Origin: UMGS755 sp045597205
GTDB lineage: Bacteria > Bacillota > Clostridia > UBA1381 > UBA9506
Reading direction: 5' to 3'
Length of the DNA: 18,995 bases
NCBI GenBank assembly: GCA_045597205.1
Contig: JAZODT010000011.1
Location: 1-18,995, forward strand
The first letter of the stretch is position 1. Each line of letters begins with the position of its first letter. Below, in pieces: positions 1-5,814 of the stretch. The position numbers and the translations under genes were made by a program. The notes under the pieces were generated by a model, which did not search any database, was not told the DNA's origin, and worked only from the letters and a program-made list of their open reading frames with translations.

Positions 1-25
1 TTCCCACCATTAATTTTTAATAAAA

Positions 26-670
26 TTAATCAATATAATCCTCTTGATTTTTGCATTTTATTTTTTGCAAAATATTGTCAATGGCGTCAAATGAAAACCC
101 ACGGGAATAAGCATAACGCTTGGCTTTCATCATATTTTCAAAAGAATAATTTCCTTTTAATTTCTTTTCCAATAAAAGGCAAAGCGCCGCCTCTTCTGCT
201 TTAAAACTCTCTTCTTCAAATTCTGCCGCTACGGTTGCTATCACCGCGCGATCTATCCCCTTCCCTGCTAAATCATAACGAATTTTTTGCATACCGGTTT
301 TTCCACCCTTTAAAGCAGTAGAGATATATCGCCGTACATAATCTTCGTCGTTTACATAACCATATTCTTTTAAAAAGGCAACGGTATAGCCAATAGAATC
401 AGCATCATAGCCTCTATTTTCTAATTTGCGGCTCAGGGCATACTCAGTATAGGCATGCCTGTCTAAAAGAGTTAAAGCATAGTTTTTTGCTTCTTGGGCC
501 AAGACCTCTGCTTGAATGGTTGCCAGCTGCTCATCGGCAATCTCCATGCCCTCTTTTAAATGCAGCTTTCTTAACTCAAAATCATTGATACCAAAGGCAA
601 ATTGATTGTCTAAAAAAACAGAACTACGATTTTTGTGTTTTTTTTGCGGTTCAATTTTTGTAATAATCAT
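26..670 (-). CDS. recX: Regulatory protein RecX
   Basis: RecX binds RecA filaments and modulates recombination and the SOS response in the cytoplasm. The 214-residue protein has the family's make-up of tandem three-helix units. The first is around residues 68-92 (an LLDRHAYTEYALSRKL segment followed by a GYD turn), the next around 95-140 (FLKEYGYVNDEDYVRRYI, then GKTGMQKIRYDL), and the last near 180-203 (AKRYAYSRGFSFDAI). A further N-terminal segment of about 60 residues is common in Firmicutes, and the length falls between the short enteric and long Bacillus forms. The ATG at 670 follows a GGCGGAG-like Shine-Dalgarno sequence. The oxidoreductase operon ends in a terminator only about 17 bases upstream. 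I see no clear promoter in that gap, so recX may depend on readthrough or on a weak promoter I cannot recognise. Confidence 0.92.
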   Translation of the reverse strand: MIITKIEPQKKHKNRSSVFLDNQFAFGINDFELRKLHLKEGMEIADEQLATIQAEVLAQEAKNYALTLLDRHAYTEYALSRKLENRGYDADSIGYTVAFLKEYGYVNDEDYVRRYISTALKGGKTGMQKIRYDLAGKGIDRAVIATVAAEFEEESFKAEEAALCLLLEKKLKGNYSFENMMKAKRYAYSRGFSFDAIDNILQKIKCKNQEDYID

Positions 671-686
671 CCTATCTCCGCCTTAG

Positions 687-734
687 AAAAAAGGACTGTT
701 GCAACCAGAAATGATTGCTGGCTGACAACAGTCC
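687..734 (-). terminator. Intrinsic terminator of the oxidoreductase operon
   Basis: A 9-bp perfect stem, GGACTGTTG (693-701) with CAACAGTCC (726-734), encloses a loop that contains a smaller CCAG/CTGG stem. On the minus strand it is followed at once by six T residues (687-692). It lies between the beta-subunit stop codon and the recX Shine-Dalgarno sequence. Confidence 0.85.
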
Positions 735-750
735 ATTGAATTAAATATAG

Positions 751-1488
751 TTACATTTTATCGCAATAAACACCCAAGGGATAATGCGGAATCATATTAT
801 CCTGCAGCCATTTTACTGCTTCTTCAGGTGATAAGCCCCAGTTTGTGGGACAAGTGGATAGCACCTCGATTAAGGAAAAGCCTTTCTTTTCAATCTGGCA
901 GGTAAAAGCCTTTTTAATAGCTTTTTTTGCCTGATTAATGTGCTTAACAGAATCCACAGCCACACGTTCAATATAGGCAGGACCATCTAATGTGGACAGC
1001 ATTTCGCTTACACGAATGGGATGTCCCTGTGTTTCGGTATTTCTGCCATAGGGTGAGGTTTGTGTAACCTGACCGGGCAAGGTTGTGGGAGCCATTTGGC
1101 CGCCCGTCATACCATAAATTGCGTTATTAATAAAGATAATGGTAATATTTTCACCACGGGCTGCAGCGTGAACTGTTTCGGCAGTACCAATAGCAGCCAA
1201 GTCACCATCACCCTGATAAGTGAATACGACATTATCTAAATTTGTGCGCTTAATACCGGTTGCAACAGCCGGTGCACGACCGTGTGCGGCTTCAACCATA
1301 TCACAATTAAAATAATCATAGGCAAAAACGGAACAACCAACCGGTGCCACACCGATAGTTTTACCTTCAATGCCTAATTCATCAATTACCTCTGCCACTA
1401 ATCTGTGCACAATACCGTGGGTGCATCCGGGGCAATAATGGAGGGGAACATCACACAGGGCGTGTGGTTTTTTAAATACCTGTTTCAT
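751..1488 (-). CDS. 2-oxoacid:ferredoxin oxidoreductase, beta (thiamine diphosphate) subunit
   Basis: This is the thiamine-diphosphate-binding catalytic subunit. With the alpha subunit it decarboxylates a 2-oxoacid and makes an acyl-CoA while reducing ferredoxin. In 245 residues it shows CPGCTHG (19-25) near the N-terminus. It also has the cofactor and Mg motif GDGD (93-96), followed by INNAIYGMTGGQ (120-131), the typical layout of KorB/VorA-type subunits. The ATG shares one base with the VorB stop codon (TAATG), with GGGAGGG just upstream, so the two are translationally coupled. The substrate cannot be read from the sequence; branched-chain 2-oxoacids or 2-oxoglutarate are the usual choices for this operon type. 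The small gamma subunit that normally follows in four-subunit enzymes is absent; a terminator and recX come next. Confidence 0.9.
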   Translation of the reverse strand: MKQVFKKPHALCDVPLHYCPGCTHGIVHRLVAEVIDELGIEGKTIGVAPVGCSVFAYDYFNCDMVEAAHGRAPAVATGIKRTNLDNVVFTYQGDGDLAAIGTAETVHAAARGENITIIFINNAIYGMTGGQMAPTTLPGQVTQTSPYGRNTETQGHPIRVSEMLSTLDGPAYIERVAVDSVKHINQAKKAIKKAFTCQIEKKGFSLIEVLSTCPTNWGLSPEEAVKWLQDNMIPHYPLGVYCDKM

Positions 1489-2552
1489 TATTGAATCCCT
1501 CCCACGATTTCTTTCATTTTAGCAACAATTTCATTCGGATATGGAATGTTACCACCGGTGCGTCCATAAAAATCAACCGGAATTTTAGACTCTACAGCTA
1601 ATTTAACATCGTCAATCATTTGGCCCAAACTCATTTCAACACTTAAAATGGCTTTCACCTGACCAACAAATTGTTTATATATTTCCTTGGGGAACGGCCA
1701 TAATGTAATTGGACGAACCAAACCAACTTTAATGCCCTGCTCACGCAGTTCATCAATAGCGTTTTTGGCAATACGGGCAGTTGAACCATAAGCGGTAATC
1801 ATATAGTCAGCATCATCCATCAAATAGGTTTCAGCCTTTGCCTCAGTTGCTTCAATTTGCTCATATTTTTTATTGCGTTCTAAAACAATTTGTTCCAACA
1901 CATCCGGCTGAATGTATAATGAATTAACCACATTATGTTCACGCGCCATGCCAGTACCATTGGTTGCCCATGTTTTTTCAGGCAGTTTTCTACCTTCGGG
2001 CAGTTCAAAGGTAACCGGTTCCATCATCTGACCCAGCATACCGTCACCCATAAGCATAACGGGCATTCTGTAATAATCAGCCAAATCGAAAGCTTCTGCA
2101 GTTAAATTAATAATTTCCTGAACAGAGCTGGGGGCTAAAACAATCATTTTATAATCGCCATGACCCAAACCCTTGGTTGCCTGATTATAGTCAGATTGCG
2201 CAGGCTGAATACCACCTAAACCCGGGCCCGCACGCACAATGTTAACCACCACTGCAGGCAAATCAGCACCGGCGATATAAGAAATCGCCTCAGCTTTTAA
2301 GCTGATGCCCGGACTGGAGGATGATGTCATAACTCTTACACCGGCAGCAGCAGCGCCGTACACCATGTTACAAGCAGAAATTTCACTCTCAGCCTGCAGA
2401 AAAACGCCGCCAACCTTGGGCATACGTTTTGCCATATAAGCTGAGATTTCTGTCTGCGGTGTAATAGGATAACCGAAGGAATGCTTACAACCAGATAAAA
2501 TTGCGGCCTCAGCAATGGCTTCGTTACCTTTTAACAATACCTTTTCAGCCAT
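1488..2552 (-). CDS. vorB: 2-oxoacid:ferredoxin oxidoreductase, alpha subunit (VorB type)
   Basis: This is the pyrimidine-binding and transketolase C-terminal-like subunit of a ferredoxin-dependent 2-oxoacid oxidoreductase. The 354-residue protein begins with a short lead into GYPITPQTE (27-35), the hallmark of KorA/VorB alpha subunits. Next come a QAESEISACNMVYGA segment (about 53-67), an SSSSPGISLK segment, and a GPGLGGIQPAQSDYNQ region. The length fits the stand-alone alpha subunit; it is too short to be an alpha-gamma fusion of about 600 residues. The start follows AAGGAG with suitable spacing. The gene sits between a two-cluster ferredoxin and the beta subunit, the usual Vor order. Assignment to branched-chain 2-oxoacids (3-methyl-2-oxobutanoate) rests on family resemblance and operon shape only. 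Confidence 0.88.
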   Translation of the reverse strand: MAEKVLLKGNEAIAEAAILSGCKHSFGYPITPQTEISAYMAKRMPKVGGVFLQAESEISACNMVYGAAAAGVRVMTSSSSPGISLKAEAISYIAGADLPAVVVNIVRAGPGLGGIQPAQSDYNQATKGLGHGDYKMIVLAPSSVQEIINLTAEAFDLADYYRMPVMLMGDGMLGQMMEPVTFELPEGRKLPEKTWATNGTGMAREHNVVNSLYIQPDVLEQIVLERNKKYEQIEATEAKAETYLMDDADYMITAYGSTARIAKNAIDELREQGIKVGLVRPITLWPFPKEIYKQFVGQVKAILSVEMSLGQMIDDVKLAVESKIPVDFYGRTGGNIPYPNEIVAKMKEIVGGIQ

Positions 2553-2573
2553 ATTTTTACACTCCTTGCGATA

Positions 2574-2600
2574 CCCATTGGTATATATAAAACCAATGGG
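2574..2600 (-). repeat. Intercistronic inverted repeat between ferredoxin and vorB
   Basis: A perfect 8-bp inverted repeat, CCCATTGG (2574-2581) and CCAATGGG (2593-2600), has an 11-base AT-only loop. It starts three bases after the ferredoxin stop codon and ends six bases before the vorB Shine-Dalgarno sequence. There is no T-run after it in the direction of transcription, so it is more likely an mRNA processing or stability element than a terminator. On the opposite strand it is followed by five Ts, but no gene there needs a terminator. Confidence 0.6.
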
Positions 2601-2603
2601 TTT

Positions 2604-2807
2604 TTATTTAAATACTTCAATAACACAGTCAGGACAAATGGTGGCACACATAGCACAACCAATGCACTTATCCTGCTCTGTTACTTCAACAGGACGAAAG
2701 CCTTTCACATTCATTCTGTCTGCAATTTTAATAATCTTGTTAGGGCAAGCCGTAACACAAAGATAACAGCCTTTGCACTTTTCTTCAAAAAAGACTACCT
2801 TTGCCAT
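2604..2807 (-). CDS. Two-[4Fe-4S] ferredoxin subunit of the oxidoreductase (KorD/VorD-like)
   Basis: A small iron-sulfur protein that should pass electrons from the oxidoreductase core to soluble ferredoxin. Two full cluster motifs are visible: CKGCYLCVTACP near the N-terminus and CIGCAMCATICP near the C-terminus, each CxxCxxCxxxCP. The open frame extends upstream to 2819, but a GGAG sits inside those extra codons at the right distance from the ATG at 2807. I therefore take 2807 as the start, giving 67 residues that begin MAKVVFFEEKC. It is the second gene of the operon, 60 bases after the P-loop ATPase and 51 bases before vorB. Confidence 0.9.
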   Translation of the reverse strand: MAKVVFFEEKCKGCYLCVTACPNKIIKIADRMNVKGFRPVEVTEQDKCIGCAMCATICPDCVIEVFK

Positions 2808-2867
2808 GTTTCTCTCCATTTCTGTCTGATAAAAAACAGACCAATTAAATTTTATGCAACAGAATTG

Positions 2868-3530
2868 CTAAAAACGCAATCCCATAAAACGCTTAATTGT
2901 AAATAATTTTTCTTGAAATACCAGTGGCAAATCCTTCTTTATCTCCTCTACAGTTGCAATATAGCGACAGGGAATGCCGGACAACTGAGCAACCTCATCT
3001 GTAATATTTTGGCCTGCAACCGTTTCATTTGCGGTGGTTAAATCAGCTAAATTAGAGCTATTAACCAATCCAGTTACTTTTTGACGGCTAACAGTTTCAA
3101 TATTCAGAATCATTTCCAAAATTTGCTGGGCAGAATTTGTCATAGGTCGAAAAACATTAATAACAAACAACATATCAGGTGTTTCAATGTCAAAATATTG
3201 CTTATAACGCCCTAAAGCAATGGCACCATCATCATCGCCACCAACATCAAACACCACAGCAGCATCACGGTCAGCAAAAACACGTTGAATATCTGCCGGC
3301 AATGAAGGCACATCCACATTGCTGCTGGCATAAGGGGAAGCAATCACAAATAGACCCATGGATTCAAGCTTTTCTTTAACATCATTAGTCCTAAAATAGG
3401 GATTAACAATATCTAAATCAACAATATAGACTTTTTTAAAGGAATCCTTTAAGTGAAGTGCATAATTAATGGCAAATTCCGTTTTACCACTGCCATAATG
3501 GCCGACAATTATATGAATTCTCGATTCCAT
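2868..3530 (-). CDS. ParA/MinD-like P-loop ATPase at the head of the oxidoreductase operon
   Basis: A predicted cytoplasmic nucleotide-binding protein of 220 residues. It has a Walker A-type loop GHYGSGKTE (10-18), a VDLDIVNPYFR segment (37-47) and a FDVGGDDDG Walker B-like strand (94-102). This pattern fits the SIMIBI (CobQ/CobB/MinD/ParA) class. The loop is GxxGSGKT rather than the deviant KGGxGKT of true ParA/MinD, so filament or partition activity should not be assumed. The start is the ATG at 3530, five bases after GGAG; a GTG two codons upstream has no room for ribosome binding. Promoter and position make it the first gene of the vor operon. Its role, perhaps in assembly or maturation of the metalloenzyme, is inference only. 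Confidence 0.75.
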   Translation of the reverse strand: MESRIHIIVGHYGSGKTEFAINYALHLKDSFKKVYIVDLDIVNPYFRTNDVKEKLESMGLFVIASPYASSNVDVPSLPADIQRVFADRDAAVVFDVGGDDDGAIALGRYKQYFDIETPDMLFVINVFRPMTNSAQQILEMILNIETVSRQKVTGLVNSSNLADLTTANETVAGQNITDEVAQLSGIPCRYIATVEEIKKDLPLVFQEKLFTIKRFMGLRF

Positions 3531-3584
3531 AAGCACTCCTCTTTTACTTTAAATTACGCGAAAAGATTACATAATACAACAAAT

Positions 3585-3613
3585 ATTATAACACAGGTTT
3601 TATGATTTGTACA
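3585..3613 (-). promoter_or_regulatory. Sigma-A promoter of the vor operon
   Basis: On the minus strand, TGTACA (-35, 4 of 6) is followed by a 17-base spacer and TATAAT (-10, 6 of 6). A TGn extension directly precedes the -10 box. It lies about 55 bases upstream of the P-loop ATPase start. Confidence 0.65.
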
Positions 3614-3621
3614 GTAAAATA

Positions 3622-3657
3622 TGAGAAAAAAAGCAGGTTTAACAACTTTTTTTCTCA
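3622..3657 (-). terminator. Terminator-like hairpin after the small membrane protein gene
   Basis: A perfect 12-bp inverted repeat, TGAGAAAAAAAG (3622-3633) and CTTTTTTTCTCA (3646-3657), has a 12-base loop. The T-tract lies inside the stem, an arrangement also seen in A/T-rich intrinsic terminators. It begins 16 bases after the stop codon of the 36-codon frame at 3674-3784 and could work in either direction. Confidence 0.55.
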
Positions 3658-3673
3658 CTTAAAGAAAAAAATA

Positions 3674-3784
3674 TTAAAAAATTCCCCTTAAACCCAAAAC
3701 GATGGATAATATAACAGTGGAAATCATTGCGATGGCGCAGACAATGGCTATAATTCTAATGGCTTTTTTACTAATTTTCAGCAT
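3674..3784 (-). CDS. Small single-pass membrane protein, 36 residues (DUF4044/Prli42-like shape)
   Basis: A short frame coding for a positively charged N-terminus (MLKISKKAIR) and then about 24 hydrophobic residues, ending LGLRGIF. This is the shape of the tiny conserved Firmicutes membrane proteins of the DUF4044 or Prli42 kind. I recognise the shape, not a specific sequence match. GGGGAAGG lies just before the ATG at 3784. An in-frame ATG at 3796 would give 40 residues but has only a weak ribosome site. A terminator-like hairpin follows, and candidate promoter boxes (TTGTAA, GATTAT) lie upstream, so it could be an independent transcription unit. It is divergent from the DUF421 gene. Confidence 0.55.
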   Translation of the reverse strand: MLKISKKAIRIIAIVCAIAMISTVILSIVLGLRGIF

Positions 3785-3832
3785 AACCTTCCCCATTTCT
3801 TTGCATACTATAATCATCATATCAAAATTTTA

Positions 3833-3846
3833 TTACAAAATTGTAA
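3833..3846. promoter_or_regulatory. Dyad between divergent genes, overlapping both candidate -35 boxes
   Basis: A perfect palindrome of two 6-bp arms, TTACAA and TTGTAA, separated by AA. The right arm is the candidate -35 of the plus-strand DUF421 gene, followed 18 bases later by TAAAAT at 3865-3870. The left arm, read on the minus strand, is the candidate -35 of the small membrane protein gene, with GATTAT 17 bases away (3810-3815). Both promoters are weak matches in AT-rich DNA. Confidence 0.35.
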
Positions 3847-3916
3847 AAATTGTTTAAATACGCATAAAATACAGTGAAAAATACAAACTACAAAAAATTA
3901 AAAAGGATGTGAAATT

Positions 3917-4603
3917 ATGCTGATAACAATAGTGAGAACAATTATTTTATACATAGTGGTGGTAGCCGCTCTTAGATTAATGGGCAAACGGCAAATCGGA
4001 CAATTACAACCATCAGAGTTAGTAATCGCCATGATGTTGTCTGAGCTTGCCTCCATACCCATGGAGAGTTTGGGAAAACCACTTCTTGCAGGGATTATCC
4101 CTATTCTTACTTTGATTGTTGCTGAAATAACTTTTTCGTTTTTAACCTTAAAAAGCAGATTTCTACGAAAAATTATTTCCGGCTCCCCCACTGTTTTGAT
4201 TGAAAAAGGAATCATTTTAGAAGCTGAATTGACAAGACTGCGTTATAATATTGACGACTTGCTGGAAGAGCTGCGCACCAATGGTTATCCAAATATTTTA
4301 GACGTTGAATATGCAATTATTGAATCGAACGGCAATTTAAGCGTCATTCCAAAATCTAATAAGCGGCCCGTAACGGCAGAAGATTTGCAGCTTTCGCTAC
4401 AATATGAGGGCCTGCCCCTGCTCCTCATAACCGATGGAATTGTCAACGAAAAGGCTTTAAGCACAGCGGGGCTTACCTTAAGTTGGCTAATTGACCGCTT
4501 AAAAGAATATGAAATTTATGATTTTCATTCTGTATTTATTGCCACTATTGATTCGACGGGAAAACTTTATATTCAAAAAAAGTCTAAAAACAAGAGGGAT
4601 TAA
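3917..4603 (+). CDS. DUF421 (YetF-like) membrane protein
   Basis: A 228-residue inner-membrane protein of the DUF421/YetF family. About three hydrophobic segments lie in the first 80 residues (near 3-20, 33-50 and 57-78), with the conserved LRLMGKRQIGQLQPSELVI stretch (19-37) between the first two. A soluble C-terminal region (about 85-228) contains the family's GSPTVLIEKG and LRTNGYPNILDVEYAI segments. AAGGATGTG precedes the ATG. In spore formers, DUF421 relatives have been linked to inner spore membrane properties and heat resistance; whether that holds here is inference. The next gene starts two bases after the stop codon, so the two form an operon. The molecular function is unknown. Confidence 0.85.
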   Translation: MLITIVRTIILYIVVVAALRLMGKRQIGQLQPSELVIAMMLSELASIPMESLGKPLLAGIIPILTLIVAEITFSFLTLKSRFLRKIISGSPTVLIEKGIILEAELTRLRYNIDDLLEELRTNGYPNILDVEYAIIESNGNLSVIPKSNKRPVTAEDLQLSLQYEGLPLLLITDGIVNEKALSTAGLTLSWLIDRLKEYEIYDFHSVFIATIDSTGKLYIQKKSKNKRD

Positions 4604-4605
4604 CA

Positions 4606-4986
4606 ATGAAAGTTTTTATATCTGCCATCTTAATTCTGGTTGTTATGTTTGCCGGTTCCGGATTTTATGTTTATAACTTGGACCATAAAATTGAGTATTT
4701 AGACGAACAAATTGGCTATTTGGAAACGGCAGTTCATGATGAAGATTGGGAAAAAAGTCATAATGTTCAGGAAAAATTGATGCGCGAATGGACGAAAGCA
4801 GAAAAGCAATTTAAAACTTTTATTGAACATTATGATACTGATGAGATTTATCGTGTTTTGCATGAAATTAAGGGGTATGTAGCCTTTCATGATAAAGAAA
4901 AAGCTTTAGTAAAAATTGGAGTTTTGCATATTCTGCTCAACCGAATTCCTGAAAATGAAAGGCTCACGCTAGCAAACATTTTATAA
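4606..4986 (+). CDS. DUF4363-like membrane-anchored protein
   Basis: 126 residues: one N-terminal membrane segment (about 4-24) and then a charged, helical domain outside the membrane (LDHKIEYLDEQIGYLE onward) with many Asp, Glu, His and Lys residues. Size, topology and position directly after a DUF421 gene match the DUF4363 family of Clostridia. It begins two bases after the DUF421 stop codon, behind an AGAGGG ribosome site, so the two products are probably made together and may form a complex. I see no catalytic motif. A hairpin with a T-rich tail follows about 50 bases after the stop codon. Confidence 0.75.
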   Translation: MKVFISAILILVVMFAGSGFYVYNLDHKIEYLDEQIGYLETAVHDEDWEKSHNVQEKLMREWTKAEKQFKTFIEHYDTDEIYRVLHEIKGYVAFHDKEKALVKIGVLHILLNRIPENERLTLANIL

Positions 4987-4999
4987 ATGGTCGTATTGG

Positions 5000-5028
5000 A
5001 ACCGAAAAACTTCTTTTTTCATACAATA
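5000..5028 (+). promoter_or_regulatory. Possible sporulation (sigma-K/sigma-E class) promoter
   Basis: CATACAATA (5020-5028) fits the CATAnnnTA -10 pattern of mother-cell sigma factors. AACC at 5000-5003 fits the short mACm -35 of sigma-K at the expected distance. I found no good sigma-E -35. Information content is low, so this is a candidate only; it would read through the hairpins towards the Cys-rich small gene. Confidence 0.25.
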
Positions 5029-5036
5029 TTATATAC

Positions 5037-5060
5037 CGGCTAAAAGCCTTGCTTTTACCG
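5037..5060 (+). terminator. Terminator-like hairpin after the DUF421-DUF4363 operon
   Basis: The stem is CGG plus TAAAAGC (5037-5047, with one bulged C at 5040) pairing with GCTTTTA plus CCG (5051-5060) around a CTT loop. TTTAT follows. It is the first of three consecutive hairpins. Confidence 0.5.
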
Positions 5061-5070
5061 TTTATATAAA

Positions 5071-5093
5071 GAGCGTTTTGCAAATAAACGCTC
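5071..5093. repeat. Hairpin 2 of the tandem hairpin cluster
   Basis: A perfect 8-bp inverted repeat, GAGCGTTT (5071-5078) and AAACGCTC (5086-5093), with a 7-base loop. Only three Ts follow it on the minus strand and none on the plus strand, so a terminator role is weak. Confidence 0.5.
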
Positions 5094-5097
5094 AAAA

Positions 5098-5123
5098 GGG
5101 GCTGTGATATTTTTCACAGCCCC
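5098..5123 (-). terminator. Hairpin 3, probable terminator for walJ-rlmH
   Basis: A perfect 10-bp stem, GGGGCTGTGA (5098-5107) and TCACAGCCCC (5114-5123), with a 6-base loop. On the minus strand it is followed by TTTT; on the plus strand it is followed by AAAAG, so it favours stopping transcripts that come from rlmH. If so, those transcripts run antisense through the Cys-rich small gene. Confidence 0.55.
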
Positions 5124-5149
5124 AAAAGAATTATAAAGGATGTGGTTGT

Positions 5150-5314
5150 TTGACAAACATTAATTGTTCCAAGCCTTGCCAACATCAGATGGACGGAAAA
5201 TGCTCCTGCGATAGCGTTATAACCTTAGCAAACCTAGTAGAAAATAACACAGATCCCCAATGCCCATATTTTATATCATCGAATAAAAATCAGTCACAAA
5301 TAGACGAGCTATAA
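5150..5314 (+). CDS. Small Cys-rich protein, 54 residues, TTG start
   Basis: A short frame with a TTG start preceded by AAAGGATGTGG. The product is hydrophilic, with Cys at 6, 10, 18, 20 and 38 in the order CSKPC, GKCSC, PQCPYF, followed by a polar tail. The spacing looks like a small metal-binding or redox protein of the type common in Clostridia. DUF1540-like proteins and short Cys-rich proteins next to rlmH come to mind, but I cannot confirm membership. There is no signal peptide or membrane segment. It faces rlmH tail to tail with a 10-base gap and no terminator between them, and three hairpins lie upstream. The reading frame, the ribosome site and the ordered Cys pattern together argue that it is real. 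Confidence 0.65.
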   Translation: MTNINCSKPCQHQMDGKCSCDSVITLANLVENNTDPQCPYFISSNKNQSQIDEL

Positions 5315-5324
5315 TGGAAAAATG

Positions 5325-5804
5325 TTATTTATGATAGCTTTCGTTTGCATTAATTTTAAAAGCTCGATATAATTGTTCAAGCAAAATGACCCGCATTAAC
5401 TGATGCGGAAACGTCATAGCAGAAAAGGAAAGCTTTAAATCACTTCTATTCTTTATCTCGTCTGCCAAACCATTCGAGCCACCAATAATTAATACTAAAC
5501 GACCAGCACCTAATTGAGCAATATCTTCAAGCTTTTCAGCAAATGTTTCAGAAGACATGCTTTTTCCTTCAACACATAAGGAAATAACATAATCTCTAGT
5601 GCTAATGAAACTCAAAAGCCGGTCTCCCTCTTTTTTAATCGCTTGCATAATTTGTGCGTGTGATGCTTGTTCGTTAACAGCCTCATCTTTTACTTCGGTT
5701 ATATGCAATTTACAAAATCGGGACAAGCGTTTAGAGTATTCAACGCAGGCATCAGATAAATATTTTTCTTTTAATTTTCCAACACATAACAATTCAATTT
5801 GCAT
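5325..5804 (-). CDS. rlmH: 23S rRNA (pseudouridine-1915-N3) methyltransferase RlmH
   Basis: A SPOUT-class methyltransferase that uses S-adenosylmethionine to methylate pseudouridine 1915 in helix 69 of 23S rRNA, after the subunits join. It is exactly 159 residues, the usual Firmicutes length. It carries the knot motifs IGGSNG (107-112) and MTFPHQLMR (130-138), and the family's C-terminal end YHK. The open frame runs upstream to 5864, but the start must be near AGGAGG at 5812-5817. Of two adjacent ATGs, the one at 5804 has the better six-base spacing and gives the family length. The Shine-Dalgarno sequence overlaps the stop codon of the MBL hydrolase, so the two are co-transcribed and probably coupled, as in the yycJ-rlmH neighbourhood of many Firmicutes. 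Confidence 0.96.
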   Translation of the reverse strand: MQIELLCVGKLKEKYLSDACVEYSKRLSRFCKLHITEVKDEAVNEQASHAQIMQAIKKEGDRLLSFISTRDYVISLCVEGKSMSSETFAEKLEDIAQLGAGRLVLIIGGSNGLADEIKNRSDLKLSFSAMTFPHQLMRVILLEQLYRAFKINANESYHK

Positions 5805-5814
5805 CATTTGCCTC

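Noticed and set aside
9..30. AT-only 9-bp palindrome overlapping the recX stop codon
   Set aside because: It consists only of A and T with no T-run after it, so it is too weak to call a terminator, and the sequence beyond it is outside the window.
2824..2841. Short GTCTG/CAGAC hairpin upstream of the ferredoxin gene
   Set aside because: Only five base pairs with an eight-base loop; likely chance.
3898..4215. 105-codon open frame antisense to the DUF421 gene
   Set aside because: The DUF421 frame on the other strand has clear family motifs and a good ribosome site; this frame has neither.
5037..5123. Known riboswitch class in the hairpin cluster
   Set aside because: I could match no known class; simple tandem hairpins without conserved junction sequences fit terminators as well.
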